Counted from the stretch's first letter, positions 34,259 through 43,620 are shown. The stretch is DNA of 64,000 bases from Streptomyces sp. NBC_01235 (GCF_035989285.1 NZ_CP108513.1:6758001-6822000), one strand, 5' to 3'. Made by a program: numbers and translations. The notes: generated by a model from the letters alone, not told the origin.

Positions 34259-34444
34259 ATGGCGAAGAAGGCTCTGATCGCTAAGGCTGCTCGTAAGCCC
34301 AAGTTCGCTGTGCGCGCTTACAACCGCTGCCAGCGCTGCGGTCGTCCGCACTCCGTGTACCGCAAGTTCGGCCTCTGCCGTGTGTGCCTTCGTGAGATGG
34401 CTCACCGCGGCGAGCTGCCGGGCGTGACCAAGAGCTCCTGGTAA
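34259..34444 (+). CDS. rpsN: 30S ribosomal protein S14, zinc-binding form
   Basis: The 61-aa S14 of the short type-Z class has a four-cysteine zinc site in [23 protein letters not shown] 34259 ([16 protein letters not shown]) fits the family; an upstream GTG at 34250 would add three residues. Streptomycetes often carry a second, cysteine-free S14 under Zur control elsewhere. This operon copy is the zinc-replete form. Confidence 0.97.
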   Translation: MAKKALIAKAARKPKFAVRAYNRCQRCGRPHSVYRKFGLCRVCLREMAHRGELPGVTKSSW

Positions 34445-34655
34445 ACCCCCTTATAAGGGTTCCAGAGGCTCTCGGTAAGTAAAGGGCAGTGGTCAGGTGC
34501 CCGTCCCTCCATGGCTTAGGCTAGGAGGGTTGGGCGCCTGACGCCCGTACGACTTACTACGCCGTAGGTCCACCGCGCCGCACCCGTCCCGTCTCGGATC
34601 GGGGAGAGGGATGGCGCACCAGGAAACCCCGGCGAGAGAGGCCACAGGCCAATTC

Positions 34656-35054
34656 ATGACCATGACTGATCCGATCGCAGACATGCTTACGCGTCTGCGG
34701 AACGCGAACTCGGCGTACCACGACTCCGTGACGATGCCGGCATCGAAGATCAAGTCTCACATCGCGGAGATCCTCCAGCAGGAGGGCTTCATCACGGGCT
34801 GGAAGGTCGAGGACGCCGAGGTCGGCAAGAACCTCGTTCTCGAGCTCAAGTTCGGCCCGAACCGTGAGCGCTCCATCGCGGGCATCAAGCGGATCTCCAA
34901 GCCCGGTCTCCGGGTTTACGCGAAGTCCACCTCCCTGCCCAAGGTGCTCGGTGGCCTCGGCGTGGCGATCATCTCCACGTCGCACGGTCTCCTCACCGAC
35001 AAGCAGGCCGGCAAGAAGGGCGTAGGCGGAGAAGTTCTCGCCTACGTCTGGTAG
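34656..35054 (+). CDS. rpsH: 30S ribosomal protein S8
   Basis: The 132-aa S8 binds 16S helix 21. The start was set at ATG 34656 ([20 protein letters not shown]). The frame is open to 34611, but the extra residues are not family-like. An ATG two codons later is also possible. It ends [13 protein letters not shown] as usual. The 211-nt gap before it contains a small AACCC/GGGTT hairpin but no clear promoter. Confidence 0.97.
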   Translation: MTMTDPIADMLTRLRNANSAYHDSVTMPASKIKSHIAEILQQEGFITGWKVEDAEVGKNLVLELKFGPNRERSIAGIKRISKPGLRVYAKSTSLPKVLGGLGVAIISTSHGLLTDKQAGKKGVGGEVLAYVW

Positions 35055-35078
35055 CGGAAGGGAACGGAGGAAACAGCT

Positions 35079-35618
35079 ATGTCGCGCATTGGCAAGCTCC
35101 CTATCACGGTTCCCGCCGGCGTGGACGTCACCATCGACGGCCAGACGGTCTCGGTCAAGGGCCCCAAGGGCTCGCTGACCCACACCGTCGTTGCGCCGAT
35201 CGAGATCGCCAAGGGTGAGGACGGCGTTCTGAACGTCACCCGCCCCAACGACGAGCGTCAGAGCAAGGCCCTGCACGGCCTGTCCCGCACGCTGGTGGCG
35301 AACATGATCACCGGCGTGACCCAGGGTTACGTGAAGAAGCTCGAGATCAGTGGTGTCGGTTACCGCGTGACCGCGAAGGGCTCGAACCTCGAGTTCGCGC
35401 TCGGTTACAGCCACCCGATCACCGTCGAGGCCCCCGAGGGAATCTCCTTCAAGGTCGAGAACCCCACCCGGTTCTCGGTCGAGGGCATCGACAAGCAGAA
35501 GGTCGGCGAGGTTGCGGCCAACATCCGCAAGCTGCGCAAGCCCGACCCGTACAAGGCCAAGGGTGTCAAGTACGAGGGCGAAGTCATCCGCCGCAAGGTC
35601 GGAAAGGCGGGTAAGTAA
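35079..35618 (+). CDS. rplF: 50S ribosomal protein L6
   Basis: The 179-aa L6 lies near the sarcin-ricin loop. It starts [20 protein letters not shown]. The C-terminal signature [20 protein letters not shown] is intact. It is 3 nt from rplR. Confidence 0.98.
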   Translation: MSRIGKLPITVPAGVDVTIDGQTVSVKGPKGSLTHTVVAPIEIAKGEDGVLNVTRPNDERQSKALHGLSRTLVANMITGVTQGYVKKLEISGVGYRVTAKGSNLEFALGYSHPITVEAPEGISFKVENPTRFSVEGIDKQKVGEVAANIRKLRKPDPYKAKGVKYEGEVIRRKVGKAGK

Positions 35619-35621
35619 GCC

Positions 35622-36005
35622 ATGGCATACGGACAGAAGATCCTGAAGGGCGACGCCTACAAGCGCGCCGCGATCAAGCGCCGTCACATCCGGATCCGCA
35701 AGCGGATCTCCGGTACGGCGGAGCGTCCCCGTCTGGTCGTTACCCGCTCGAACCGCCACATCGTGGCCCAGGTGATCGACGACATCAAGGGTCACACCCT
35801 GGCGTCGGCGTCCACCCTGGACACGTCGGTCCGCGGCGGCGAGGGCGACAAGTCCTCGCAGGCCAAGCAGGTCGGCGCCCTGGTCGCCGAGCGTGCCAAG
35901 GCCGCCGGTGTCGAGAGTGTCGTATTCGACCGTGGTGGTAACCAGTACGCCGGGCGCATCGCCGCCCTGGCGGACGCCGCCCGCGAGGCCGGGCTCAAGT
36001 TCTGA
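35622..36005 (+). CDS. rplR: 50S ribosomal protein L18
   Basis: The 127-aa L18 binds 5S rRNA. It contains [20 protein letters not shown] and [20 protein letters not shown], and ends REAGLKF. Confidence 0.98.
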   Translation: MAYGQKILKGDAYKRAAIKRRHIRIRKRISGTAERPRLVVTRSNRHIVAQVIDDIKGHTLASASTLDTSVRGGEGDKSSQAKQVGALVAERAKAAGVESVVFDRGGNQYAGRIAALADAAREAGLKF

Positions 36006-36046
36006 GCCGGTTCCGTAGCTAGCGGAAACAGAGAGAGGTAATTCCA

Positions 36047-36655
36047 ATGGCTGGACCCCAGCGCCGCGGTGGCGGTGCCGGTGGCGGCGAGCGGCGGGAC
36101 CGGAAGGGCCGTGACGGCGGCGCTGCTGCCGCCGAGAAGACCGCGTACGTTGAGCGCGTCGTCGCGATCAACCGTGTCGCCAAGGTTGTGAAGGGTGGTC
36201 GTCGCTTCAGCTTCACCGCGCTGGTCGTGGTGGGCGACGGTGACGGCACCGTGGGTGTCGGTTACGGCAAGGCCAAGGAGGTGCCGGCCGCCATCGCCAA
36301 GGGTGTTGAGGAGGCCAAGAAGCACTTCTTCAAGGTCCCCCGCATCCAGGGCACCATCCCGCACCCGATCACGGGCGAGAAGGCCGCGGGCGTCGTCCTG
36401 CTCAAGCCTGCTTCCCCCGGTACCGGCGTCATCGCCGGTGGCCCGGTGCGTGCCGTGCTCGAGTGCGCCGGCGTGCACGACATCCTGTCGAAGTCGCTCG
36501 GCTCGTCGAACGCGATCAACATCGTGCACGCGACCGTGGAGGCCCTGAAGGGCCTGCAGCGTCCCGAGGAGATCGCGGCCCGCCGCGGTCTGCCCCTCGA
36601 GGACGTCGCTCCCGCGGCTCTGCTTCGTGCGCGTGCCGGGGCTGGTGCTGCGTAA
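36047..36655 (+). CDS. rpsE: 30S ribosomal protein S5
   Basis: The 202-aa S5 contributes to decoding fidelity and mRNA unwinding. A Gly/Arg-rich N-terminal extension ([20 protein letters not shown]) precedes the double-stranded RNA-binding core [20 protein letters not shown], the usual site of spectinomycin-resistance changes, which appears wild type. The stop overlaps rpmD (TAATG). Confidence 0.98.
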   Translation: MAGPQRRGGGAGGGERRDRKGRDGGAAAAEKTAYVERVVAINRVAKVVKGGRRFSFTALVVVGDGDGTVGVGYGKAKEVPAAIAKGVEEAKKHFFKVPRIQGTIPHPITGEKAAGVVLLKPASPGTGVIAGGPVRAVLECAGVHDILSKSLGSSNAINIVHATVEALKGLQRPEEIAARRGLPLEDVAPAALLRARAGAGAA

Positions 36656-36837
36656 TGGCTCAGCTCAAGATCACGCAGACGAAGTCGTACATCGGCAGCA
36701 AGCAGAACCACCGTGACACCCTGCGTTCGCTCGGGCTCAAGCGCCTGAACGACGTGGTCGTCAAGGAGGACCGCCCCGAGTTCCGCGGCATGGTGCACAC
36801 CGTCCGCCACCTCGTGACGGTCGAGGAGGTCGACTGA
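36655..36837 (+). CDS. rpmD: 50S ribosomal protein L30
   Basis: The 60-aa L30 starts [20 protein letters not shown] and ends [10 protein letters not shown]. It contains the signature [15 protein letters not shown]. Its ATG overlaps the rpsE stop, and rplO follows after 2 nt. Confidence 0.97.
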   Translation: MAQLKITQTKSYIGSKQNHRDTLRSLGLKRLNDVVVKEDRPEFRGMVHTVRHLVTVEEVD

Positions 36838-36839
36838 TC

Positions 36840-37295
36840 ATGGCGGAGAACAACCCGCTCAAGATCCACAACCTCCGTCCCGCCCCGGGCGCCAAGACCG
36901 CCAAGACCCGTGTCGGTCGTGGTGAGGCGTCGAAGGGTAAGACGGCCGGTCGTGGTACCAAGGGCACGAAGGCCCGCTACCAGGTTCCGGAGCGCTTCGA
37001 GGGCGGGCAGATGCCCCTCCACATGCGTCTTCCGAAGCTGAAGGGCTTCAAGAACCCGTTCAAGACCGAGTTCCAGGTCGTGAACCTCGACAAGCTGGCC
37101 GCGCTGTACCCGGAGGGTGGCGAGGTCACCGTCGAGGGTCTCGTCGCCAAGGGTGCCGTTCGCAAGAACAGCCTCGTCAAGGTCCTCGGCCAGGGCGAGA
37201 TCTCCGTCGCGCTGCAGGTTTCGGTTGACGCCGTCTCCGGCTCCGCCAAGGAGAAGATCACCGCCGCCGGCGGTACCGTCACCGAGCTCATCTGA
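36840..37295 (+). CDS. rplO: 50S ribosomal protein L15
   Basis: The 151-aa L15 is a late 50S assembly protein. The Gly/Lys/Arg-rich N-terminal region reads [20 protein letters not shown] and [20 protein letters not shown]. The C-terminal domain is [21 protein letters not shown] strong hairpin separates it from secY. Confidence 0.98.
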   Translation: MAENNPLKIHNLRPAPGAKTAKTRVGRGEASKGKTAGRGTKGTKARYQVPERFEGGQMPLHMRLPKLKGFKNPFKTEFQVVNLDKLAALYPEGGEVTVEGLVAKGAVRKNSLVKVLGQGEISVALQVSVDAVSGSAKEKITAAGGTVTELI

Positions 37296-37330
37296 TCCAG
37301 TCAGGTGTCTCGATGACTTGAGCGATCCCG

Positions 37331-37364
37331 ACCGGGGATACCCCACAAATGGGGTATCCCCGGT
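37331..37364 (+). terminator. Terminator-like hairpin between rplO and secY
   Basis: CCGGGGATACCCC (37332-37344) pairs with GGGGTATCCCCGG (37351-37363), with an extra closing A-T pair on each side and a CAAA loop. It is followed by TTGGTCGTTCC. It is strong enough to separate the spc ribosomal genes from secY-adk-map. Confidence 0.75.
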
Positions 37365-37422
37365 TGGTCGTTCCTAGGGTGGCGGTCTCGCCGGTAAGGT
37401 GACCAGCACTGCCCACTTTTCA

Positions 37423-37448
37423 CAAGGTGCTTCCCATGGGGCACCTTG
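37423..37448 (+). promoter_or_regulatory. secY leader hairpin
   Basis: CAAGGTGC (37423-37430) pairs with GCACCTTG (37441-37448). It lies in the 190-nt stretch between the rplO terminator and the secY start and may belong to a secY leader. Confidence 0.4.
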
Positions 37449-37553
37449 AGCGGCAGTCGACCGTTACACATGTCGTTGTCGCTGTCGTTGTTCTTATTGG
37501 ACCCTCAAGACCGTCACCCTTGACGCAGATGCGCGGGGGTCGCAGGAGGCACC

Positions 37554-38867
37554 GTGCTCACCGCGTTCGCCCGGGCGTTCAAGACGCCCGACCTGCGCAA
37601 GAAGCTCCTCTTCACGCTCGGGATCATCGTGATCTACCGGGTCGGTACGCACATTCCGATCCCCGGTGTCGACTACACGTCCGTTCAGCGGTGTGTGGAC
37701 GAGGCGTCCGGCAACCAGGGCCTCTTCGGTCTGGTGAACATGTTCAGCGGCGGCGCGCTGCTGCAGATCACCATTTTCGCGCTGGGCATCATGCCGTACA
37801 TCACGGCGAGCATCATTCTCCAGCTGCTGACCGTGGTCATCCCGCGCCTGGAAGCCCTGAAGAAGGAGGGCCAGGCCGGTACGGCGAAGATCACGCAGTA
37901 CACCCGTTACCTCACCGTGGCGCTCGCCATCCTCCAGGGCACCGGCCTGGTGGCCACCGCCCGCAGCGGCGCCCTGTTCTCCGGCTGCACGGTCGCCTCG
38001 AGCATCGTCCCGGACCGCGCGATCTTCACCACCATCGTCATGGTCATCTGCATGACCGCCGGTACGGCCATGGTCATGTGGCTCGGTGAGCTCATCACCG
38101 ACCGCGGCATCGGCAACGGCATGTCGATCCTGATGTTCATCTCGATCGCCGCGACGTTCCCGTCCGCGCTGTGGGCCATCAAGAAGCAGGGCACGCTGGC
38201 GGGCGGCTGGATCGAGTTCGGCACCGTCATCCTGGTCGGCCTGGTCATGGTCGGTCTGGTGGTCTTCGTCGAGCAGGCCCAGCGCCGGATCCCGGTGCAG
38301 TACGCGAAGCGCATGATCGGCCGCCGCTCCTACGGCGGTACCTCGACGTACATCCCGCTGAAGGTGAACCAGGCCGGTGTGATCCCGGTCATCTTCGCCT
38401 CGTCGCTGCTCTACATCCCGGCTCTCGTCGCCCAGTTCTCCAGCGGAACCTCCAGCTGGAAGACCTGGATCGAGACCAACCTGACCAAGGGTGACCACCC
38501 GATCTACATCAGCATGTACTTCCTGCTGATCGTTTTCTTCGCGTTCTTCTACGTGGCTATCTCCTTCAACCCCGAGGAAGTAGCCGACAACATGAAGAAG
38601 TATGGTGGCTTCATCCCGGGCATCCGGGCTGGCCGACCGACCGCTGAGTACCTGTCGTACGTGCTCAACCGGATCACCTGGCCGGGTTCGCTGTATCTGG
38701 GTCTGATCGCTCTTGTACCGACGATGGCGTTGGTTGGCTTCGGGGCAAGCCAGAACTTCCCGTTCGGTGGTACCAGCATCCTGATCATCGTGGGTGTCGG
38801 TCTCGAAACGGTGAAGCAGATCGAGAGCCAGCTCCAGCAGCGCAATTACGAAGGGTTCCTCCGCTGA
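37554..38867 (+). CDS. secY: Preprotein translocase subunit SecY
   Basis: The 437-aa channel subunit has ten membrane segments. The GTG start after AGGAGGCACC gives MLTAFARAFKTPDLRKKLLF. The plug/TM2 region has NMFSGGALLQITIFALGIMP and the TM7 region PVIFASSLLYIP. The conserved cytosolic loop GIRAGRPTAEYLSYVLNRIT is intact. The stop overlaps the adk start (TGATG), so secY and adk are coupled. Confidence 0.98.
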   Translation: MLTAFARAFKTPDLRKKLLFTLGIIVIYRVGTHIPIPGVDYTSVQRCVDEASGNQGLFGLVNMFSGGALLQITIFALGIMPYITASIILQLLTVVIPRLEALKKEGQAGTAKITQYTRYLTVALAILQGTGLVATARSGALFSGCTVASSIVPDRAIFTTIVMVICMTAGTAMVMWLGELITDRGIGNGMSILMFISIAATFPSALWAIKKQGTLAGGWIEFGTVILVGLVMVGLVVFVEQAQRRIPVQYAKRMIGRRSYGGTSTYIPLKVNQAGVIPVIFASSLLYIPALVAQFSSGTSSWKTWIETNLTKGDHPIYISMYFLLIVFFAFFYVAISFNPEEVADNMKKYGGFIPGIRAGRPTAEYLSYVLNRITWPGSLYLGLIALVPTMALVGFGASQNFPFGGTSILIIVGVGLETVKQIESQLQQRNYEGFLR

Positions 38868-39529
38868 TGCGTATCGTCCTCGTCGGGCCGCCGGGTGCCG
38901 GAAAGGGAACGCAGGCCACTCGTCTGGCCGAGAAGCTGCGCGTTCCGCACATCTCCACGGGCGACCTGTTCCGCGCCAACATCAGCCGGCAGACGGAACT
39001 CGGGAAGCTCGCGAAGTCCTACATGGACGCCGGCAACCTCGTCCCCGACGAGGTCACCATCGCCATGGCCAAGGACCGCATGGAGCAGCCGGACGCCGAG
39101 CGCGGCTTCCTGCTGGACGGTTTCCCGCGCAACGTCTCGCAGGCGGAGGCGCTGGACGAGCTCCTCACCACCGAGGGCATCAAGCTGGACGCGGTACTGG
39201 ACCTGGAGGCCCCGGAGGAGGAGGTCGTCAAGCGGATCGCCGGTCGGCGCATCTGCCGCAACGACTCCGCGCACGTCTTCCACGTGACGTACAAGAAGCC
39301 CGCGACGGACGCCGTCTGTGACGTCTGCGGCGGCGAGCTGTACCAGCGGGACGACGACTCCGAGGAAACCGTCCGCACGCGGCTCGAGGTCTACCACACG
39401 CAGACCGAGCCGATCATCGACTACTACAAGGCGCAGGGCCTGGTCGTGACCATCGAGGCCATGGGCCCGGTGGACGAGGTCACCGGCCGTGCGCTGGCGG
39501 CACTGAAGCGCGAGGGCGACGACCAGTAG
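38867..39529 (+). CDS. adk: Adenylate kinase, long form
   Basis: The 220-aa enzyme interconverts ATP+AMP and 2 ADP. The P-loop is GPPGAGKGTQA, the NMP-binding region has ISTGDLFRANI, and DGFPRNVSQAEALD is canonical. The LID domain reads GRRICRNDSAHVF and later CDVCGGELYQRDDD. It has three cysteines plus Asp or His where the commonest zinc form has CxxC...CxxC. Start ATG overlaps secY. Confidence 0.97.
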   Translation: MRIVLVGPPGAGKGTQATRLAEKLRVPHISTGDLFRANISRQTELGKLAKSYMDAGNLVPDEVTIAMAKDRMEQPDAERGFLLDGFPRNVSQAEALDELLTTEGIKLDAVLDLEAPEEEVVKRIAGRRICRNDSAHVFHVTYKKPATDAVCDVCGGELYQRDDDSEETVRTRLEVYHTQTEPIIDYYKAQGLVVTIEAMGPVDEVTGRALAALKREGDDQ

Positions 39530-39543
39530 TCGTCGGCCCGGAT

Positions 39544-39577
39544 ACGGCCGTGGAGTCCTCCGGGACACCACGGCCGT
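39544..39577 (+). terminator. Hairpin in the adk-map spacer
   Basis: ACGGCCGTGG (39544-39553) pairs perfectly with CCACGGCCGT (39568-39577). No T-tract follows, so it could be a terminator of low efficiency or an operator-like palindrome before map. Confidence 0.5.
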
Positions 39578-39633
39578 ACTGTTGTGTACGTACGTGACCG
39601 ACCCACCTGAGTGACGGAGAGCGCAGGCCCCCC

Positions 39634-40470
39634 ATGGTGCAGATCAAGAGCCCCGAGCAGATCGCCAAGATGCGTGCGGCGGGGCTGGTCGTCGCCGCCA
39701 TCCACGCGGCGACGCGGGAAGCGGCGGTGCCGGGGGCGACGACGAAGGACCTGGACGAGGTCGCCCGCAAGGTCCTGGCGGAGAACGGCGCGAAGTCGAA
39801 CTTCCTGGGGTACGGCGGCTTCCCGGCCACGATCTGCACGTCCGTGAACGACGTCGTCGTCCACGGCATCCCCTCCGACGAGGTCGTCCTCAAGGACGGC
39901 GACATCATCTCCATCGACTGCGGCGCGATCGTGGACGGCTGGCACGGCGACGCGGCGTACACCGCCTTCGTCGGCTCCGGTCACGCCCCGGAGCTGGTCG
40001 AGCTCTCCCGGGTGACGGAGGAGTCGATGTGGGCCGGCATCGCGGCCATGAAGCAGGGCAACCGCCTGGTGGACGTGTCGCGGGCCATCGAGACGTACAT
40101 CCGCCGGCAGCCCAAGCCCGGCGGCGGCCGGTACGGGATCGTCGAGGACTACGGCGGCCACGGCATCGGCACCGAGATGCACATGGACCCGCACCTGCTG
40201 AACTACGTCGACCGCAGGCGGGGCAAGGGGCCGAAGCTGGTTCCGGGGTTCTGCCTGGCGATCGAGCCGATGGTGTCGCTCGGCACTCCGAGGACCGAGG
40301 TCCTGGAGGACGACTGGACGGTCATCACGACCGACGGCACCTGGTCCTCCCACTGGGAGCACTCGGTCGCGTTGACGGAGGCGGGGCCGCTGGTGCTGAC
40401 CGCTCCGGACGGCGGCAAGGCGAAGCTGGCCGAGCACGGGGTCGTCGCTGCACCCGATCCGCTGGCCTGA
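39634..40470 (+). CDS. map: Methionine aminopeptidase, type I
   Basis: The 278-aa enzyme removes initiator methionine. Metal ligands are seen in order: Asp in SIDCGAIVDGW and in GWHGDAAYTAF, His in GGHGIGTEMHMDPH, Glu in AIEPMVSLG, and Glu in SSHWEHSVALTEAG. ATG 39634 gives MVQIKSPEQIAKMRAAG. There is no N-terminal zinc-finger or SH3 extension, so it is the short MetAP1 form. It follows secY-adk as in many actinobacteria. Confidence 0.97.
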   Translation: MVQIKSPEQIAKMRAAGLVVAAIHAATREAAVPGATTKDLDEVARKVLAENGAKSNFLGYGGFPATICTSVNDVVVHGIPSDEVVLKDGDIISIDCGAIVDGWHGDAAYTAFVGSGHAPELVELSRVTEESMWAGIAAMKQGNRLVDVSRAIETYIRRQPKPGGGRYGIVEDYGGHGIGTEMHMDPHLLNYVDRRRGKGPKLVPGFCLAIEPMVSLGTPRTEVLEDDWTVITTDGTWSSHWEHSVALTEAGPLVLTAPDGGKAKLAEHGVVAAPDPLA

Positions 40471-40496
40471 GGTTCCCTCCAGGGACGTGGCGGGGG

Positions 40497-40601
40497 TTTT
40501 CGCCCCCCGCCGCCCTTCCCGTCCCGTCCCTGGGGGCTGCCGTCCTCAGACCCCCGCTTCGGCCCGGGAAGAGCCGCGTCCTCGATCGCCGGACGGGCTG
40601 A
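40497..40601. repeat. Dispersed Streptomyces-type intergenic repeat, copy 1
   Basis: A C-rich stretch runs CGCCGCCCTTCCCGTCCCG, CTGGGGGCTGC, CAGACCCCCG, GTCCTC and ends GACGGGCTGA. A second diverged copy with the same blocks in the same order lies at 58614-58723. It looks like the palindromic REP-like element found between genes in Streptomyces genomes. It contains a CCTGGGGG-type inverted repeat. Confidence 0.65.
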
Positions 40602-40685
40602 GAGTGCCGGGCGGGCTCAAAGCGCTGGTTAAGGATCTCCCCCGTGGGGCAGGCTTCCCGATTCGTTTTTCCGGGGGCGCTGACG

Positions 40686-40691
40686 TAGACT
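40686..40691 (+). promoter_or_regulatory. infA promoter -10 candidate
   Basis: TAGACT at 40686-40691 is a good -10 about 95 nt before infA. The -35 region (TCGTTT-like) is weak. The rest of the 314-nt map-infA gap holds the dispersed repeat and nothing else I can support. Confidence 0.45.
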
Positions 40692-40784
40692 GACTCGTCG
40701 GCTCTCGTGCACCCGCATGTCCGCATGCGCCCGTAAGGGAAAAGCAGGGGAGTCGATCAAGGTAGTCGATTCGAAGGGCGAAGC

Positions 40785-41006
40785 GTGGCCAAGAAGCAAG
40801 GTGCCATCGAGATCGAGGGCACTGTCGTCGAGTCTCTTCCGAACGCCATGTTCAAGGTCGAGCTCCAGAACGGCCACCAGGTCCTGGCACACATCAGCGG
40901 CAAGATGCGTATGCACTACATCCGTATCCTCCCTGACGACCGGGTCGTGGTGGAGCTGTCTCCGTACGACCTGACGCGTGGCCGGATCGTCTACCGGTAC
41001 AAGTGA
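40785..41006 (+). CDS. infA: Translation initiation factor IF-1
   Basis: The 73-aa OB-fold factor starts at GTG 40785 ([20 protein letters not shown]) and has [20 protein letters not shown] and [11 protein letters not shown]. It blocks the A site during initiation. It heads the infA-rpmJ-rpsM-rpsK-rpoA-rplQ (alpha) cluster. Confidence 0.98.
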   Translation: MAKKQGAIEIEGTVVESLPNAMFKVELQNGHQVLAHISGKMRMHYIRILPDDRVVVELSPYDLTRGRIVYRYK

Positions 41007-41204
41007 CGGGCGGGTCTCGTACTCGCCTCGGCGGCCGGGAGGGTCGTTGCTGGACAGGCTCGCCCTGTCAAACTTCCCGGAGCGATCCAGGGGAGAGCCT
41101 TTCTGATCCGTCAGGAAGAGAACTCCAACGGTACAAGTAGATCTTCCCCCTGCCCCCGTCTCCGTATGGCGTGGGGGCACTGAGCCCGGAGAACTTCACA
41201 TCCC

Positions 41205-41318
41205 ATGAAGGTCAAGCCGAGCGTCAAGAAGATCTGCGACAAGTGCAGGGTGATCCGCCGTCACGGTCGGGTCATGGTCATTTGCGAGAACCCGCGCCAC
41301 AAGCAGCGCCAGGGCTGA
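41205..41318 (+). CDS. rpmJ: 50S ribosomal protein L36, zinc-binding form
   Basis: A 37-codon gene, [20 protein letters not shown] then [17 protein letters not shown]. The Cys11-Cys14-Cys27-His32 zinc ligands are all present. It lies 198 nt after infA and 215 nt before rpsM. Streptomycetes usually have a cysteine-free paralogue for zinc starvation; this is the zinc-containing one. Confidence 0.97.
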   Translation: MKVKPSVKKICDKCRVIRRHGRVMVICENPRHKQRQG

Positions 41319-41533
41319 CCGCACACGGATCACACCCTCTGCATGGATATCGCAGAGACTTCGCGCGACGCGAGCTGAATTTGTTCATACGCAGGGCCCG
41401 GGCGGGTTTTCCCGTCTGATACCCCCGGTTCGGAGGCCGGGGACCCAGTCCGTACCAAATCTTCCCAGCGAAGAGGCCGGCGGCTGGGGGTAGGTTCTGC
41501 GGAAGACCTCCGAGGATCAACTGGAGCCATTGA
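41319..41533 (+). other. rpmJ-rpsM spacer
   Basis: No gene is seen. A small hairpin CCCCGG/CCGGGG (41423-41428/41437-41442) lies mid-way. No convincing promoter was found, so rpsM is probably read from infA, possibly with an internal control point. Confidence 0.4.
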
Positions 41534-41914
41534 ATGGCACGCGTTTCCGGTGTCGACATCCCGCGCGAAAAGCGCGTGGAGGTCGCCCTCACCTACGTGT
41601 TCGGCATCGGCCGGACCCTCTCCCAGGAGACGCTGGCAGCGACCGGCGTCGACCCGAACACCCGCGTTCGCGACCTCTCCGAGGAGCAGCTCGTCGCGAT
41701 CCGCGAGTACGTGGACGCCAACATCAAGACCGAGGGTGACCTTCGTCGCGAGATCCAGGCCGACATCCGCCGGAAGGTGGAGATCGGCTGCTACCAGGGT
41801 CTCCGTCACCGTCGTGGTCTGCCGGTCCGCGGTCAGCGCACCAGCACGAACGCTCGTACCCGCAAGGGCCCGCGTCGCGCCATCGCCGGCAAGAAGAAGC
41901 CGGGCAAGAAGTAG
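41534..41914 (+). CDS. rpsM: 30S ribosomal protein S13
   Basis: The 126-aa S13 of the 30S head starts [20 protein letters not shown]. Its C-terminal basic tail follows [20 protein letters not shown] and ends [15 protein letters not shown]. rpsK follows after 65 nt. Confidence 0.98.
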   Translation: MARVSGVDIPREKRVEVALTYVFGIGRTLSQETLAATGVDPNTRVRDLSEEQLVAIREYVDANIKTEGDLRREIQADIRRKVEIGCYQGLRHRRGLPVRGQRTSTNARTRKGPRRAIAGKKKPGKK

Positions 41915-41979
41915 TCCTCAGCGGACGCTCATCAGCGGTCTTCGCTGTAGGACCGACCACCTCCCGTAGGAGTTATTAG

Positions 41980-42384
41980 ATGCCCCCCAAGGGACGTCAG
42001 GGCGCTGCCAAGAAGGTGCGCCGCAAGGAAAAGAAGAACGTCGCGCACGGCCAGGCGCACATCAAGAGCACGTTCAACAACACGATCGTGTCCATCACGG
42101 ACCCGGCCGGAAACGTGATCTCCTGGGCCTCCGCCGGCCACGTCGGCTTCAAGGGCTCCCGCAAGTCCACGCCGTTCGCCGCGCAGATGGCCGCCGAGTC
42201 GGCTGCCCGTCGCGCGCAGGAGCACGGCATGCGCAAGGTCGACGTCTTCGTCAAGGGCCCGGGCGCCGGTCGTGAGACCGCCATCCGCTCCCTGCAGGCG
42301 ACGGGCCTCGAGGTCGGCTCCATCCAGGACGTCACCCCGACCCCGCACAACGGCTGCCGTCCGCCCAAGCGTCGCCGCGTCTGA
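41980..42384 (+). CDS. rpsK: 30S ribosomal protein S11
   Basis: The 134-aa S11 of the platform contains [40 protein letters not shown] and ends [16 protein letters not shown]. The N-terminus is Lys-rich ([17 protein letters not shown]). Unlike the usual alpha operon of E. coli, no rpsD lies between rpsK and rpoA. Confidence 0.98.
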   Translation: MPPKGRQGAAKKVRRKEKKNVAHGQAHIKSTFNNTIVSITDPAGNVISWASAGHVGFKGSRKSTPFAAQMAAESAARRAQEHGMRKVDVFVKGPGAGRETAIRSLQATGLEVGSIQDVTPTPHNGCRPPKRRRV

Positions 42385-42433
42385 CGTCGGCGCCTGAAGG
42401 GCTTGCTGTGCCTCGGGGTATTTCGGCCGGAGG

Positions 42434-42496
42434 TGTGGGGGTTGTCCCCCACATGTAAACAGCCGGGCGGTACGTCTCGGATGAGGCGTACCGCCC
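42434..42496 (+). promoter_or_regulatory. Two hairpins between rpsK and rpoA
   Basis: TGTGGGGG/CCCCCACA (42434-42453) has a TTGT loop. GGGCGGTACG/CGTACCGCCC (42465-42496) has an inner CTC/GAG pairing. Both are perfect and sit 86 nt or more before rpoA. They may terminate partly or protect or process the rpoA message. Confidence 0.65.
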
Positions 42497-42582
42497 GTAC
42501 CCTTGCAGCAGTAACAACATCGGGCTACCGCCCGGTGAGTCGGGCGTCAAATAGCGGGCGCCCCTGACTGAAGGATCGCAAC

Positions 42583-43605
42583 ATGCTGATTGCTCAGCGT
42601 CCCTCGTTGACCGAAGAGGTCGTCGACGAGTTCCGCTCCCGGTTCGTGATCGAGCCGCTGGAGCCGGGCTTCGGCTACACCCTCGGTAACTCCCTCCGTC
42701 GTACCCTCCTGTCCTCGATCCCCGGCGCTGCTGTCACCAGCATCCGGATCGACGGCGTGCTGCACGAGTTCACCACCGTGCCGGGCGTCAAGGAGGACGT
42801 CACCGACCTGATCCTCAACATCAAGCAGCTGGTCGTCTCCTCGGAGCACGACGAGCCGGTCGTGATGTACCTGCGCAAGCAGGGTCCGGGTCTGGTCACC
42901 GCCGCCGACATCGCGCCCCCGGCCGGTGTCGAGGTGCACAACCCCGACCTCGTCCTCGCCACGCTCAACGGCAAGGGCAAGCTGGAGATGGAGCTGACGG
43001 TCGAGCGTGGCCGCGGTTACGTCTCCGCCGTGCAGAACAAGCAGGTCGGTCAGGAGATCGGGCGCATCCCGGTCGACTCGATCTACTCGCCGGTTCTCAA
43101 GGTCACGTACAAGGTCGAGGCCACGCGTGTCGAGCAGCGCACCGACTTCGACAAGCTGATCGTCGACGTCGAGACCAAGCAGGCCATGCGTCCGCGTGAC
43201 GCCATGGCGTCCGCCGGCAAGACGCTGGTCGAGCTGTTCGGTCTCGCCCGCGAGCTGAACATCGACGCCGAGGGCATCGACATGGGTCCGTCCCCGACGG
43301 ACGCCGCCCTGGCCGCTGATCTGGCGCTGCCGATCGAGGAGCTGGAGCTCACCGTTCGGTCGTACAACTGCCTCAAGCGTGAGGGCATCCACTCCGTGGG
43401 TGAGCTCGTCGCCCGCTCCGAGGCCGACCTCCTGGACATCCGCAACTTCGGTGCGAAGTCCATCGACGAGGTCAAGGCGAAGCTGGCCGGCATGGGCCTG
43501 GCCCTCAAGGACAGCCCGCCCGGATTCGACCCCACGGCCGCGGCCGACGCCTTCGGCGCCGACGACGACGCGGACGCGGGCTTCGTGGAGACCGAGCAGT
43601 ACTGA
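42583..43605 (+). CDS. rpoA: DNA-directed RNA polymerase subunit alpha
   Basis: The 340-aa alpha subunit starts [20 protein letters not shown]. The N-terminal dimerisation domain has [20 protein letters not shown]. The C-terminal promoter-contacting domain (about residues 245-315) has [20 protein letters not shown] and [20 protein letters not shown]. An acidic tail ends [19 protein letters not shown]-capped hairpin follows. Confidence 0.98.
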   Translation: MLIAQRPSLTEEVVDEFRSRFVIEPLEPGFGYTLGNSLRRTLLSSIPGAAVTSIRIDGVLHEFTTVPGVKEDVTDLILNIKQLVVSSEHDEPVVMYLRKQGPGLVTAADIAPPAGVEVHNPDLVLATLNGKGKLEMELTVERGRGYVSAVQNKQVGQEIGRIPVDSIYSPVLKVTYKVEATRVEQRTDFDKLIVDVETKQAMRPRDAMASAGKTLVELFGLARELNIDAEGIDMGPSPTDAALAADLALPIEELELTVRSYNCLKREGIHSVGELVARSEADLLDIRNFGAKSIDEVKAKLAGMGLALKDSPPGFDPTAAADAFGADDDADAGFVETEQY

Positions 43606-43620
43606 TCGGTTCGTTCCTCT

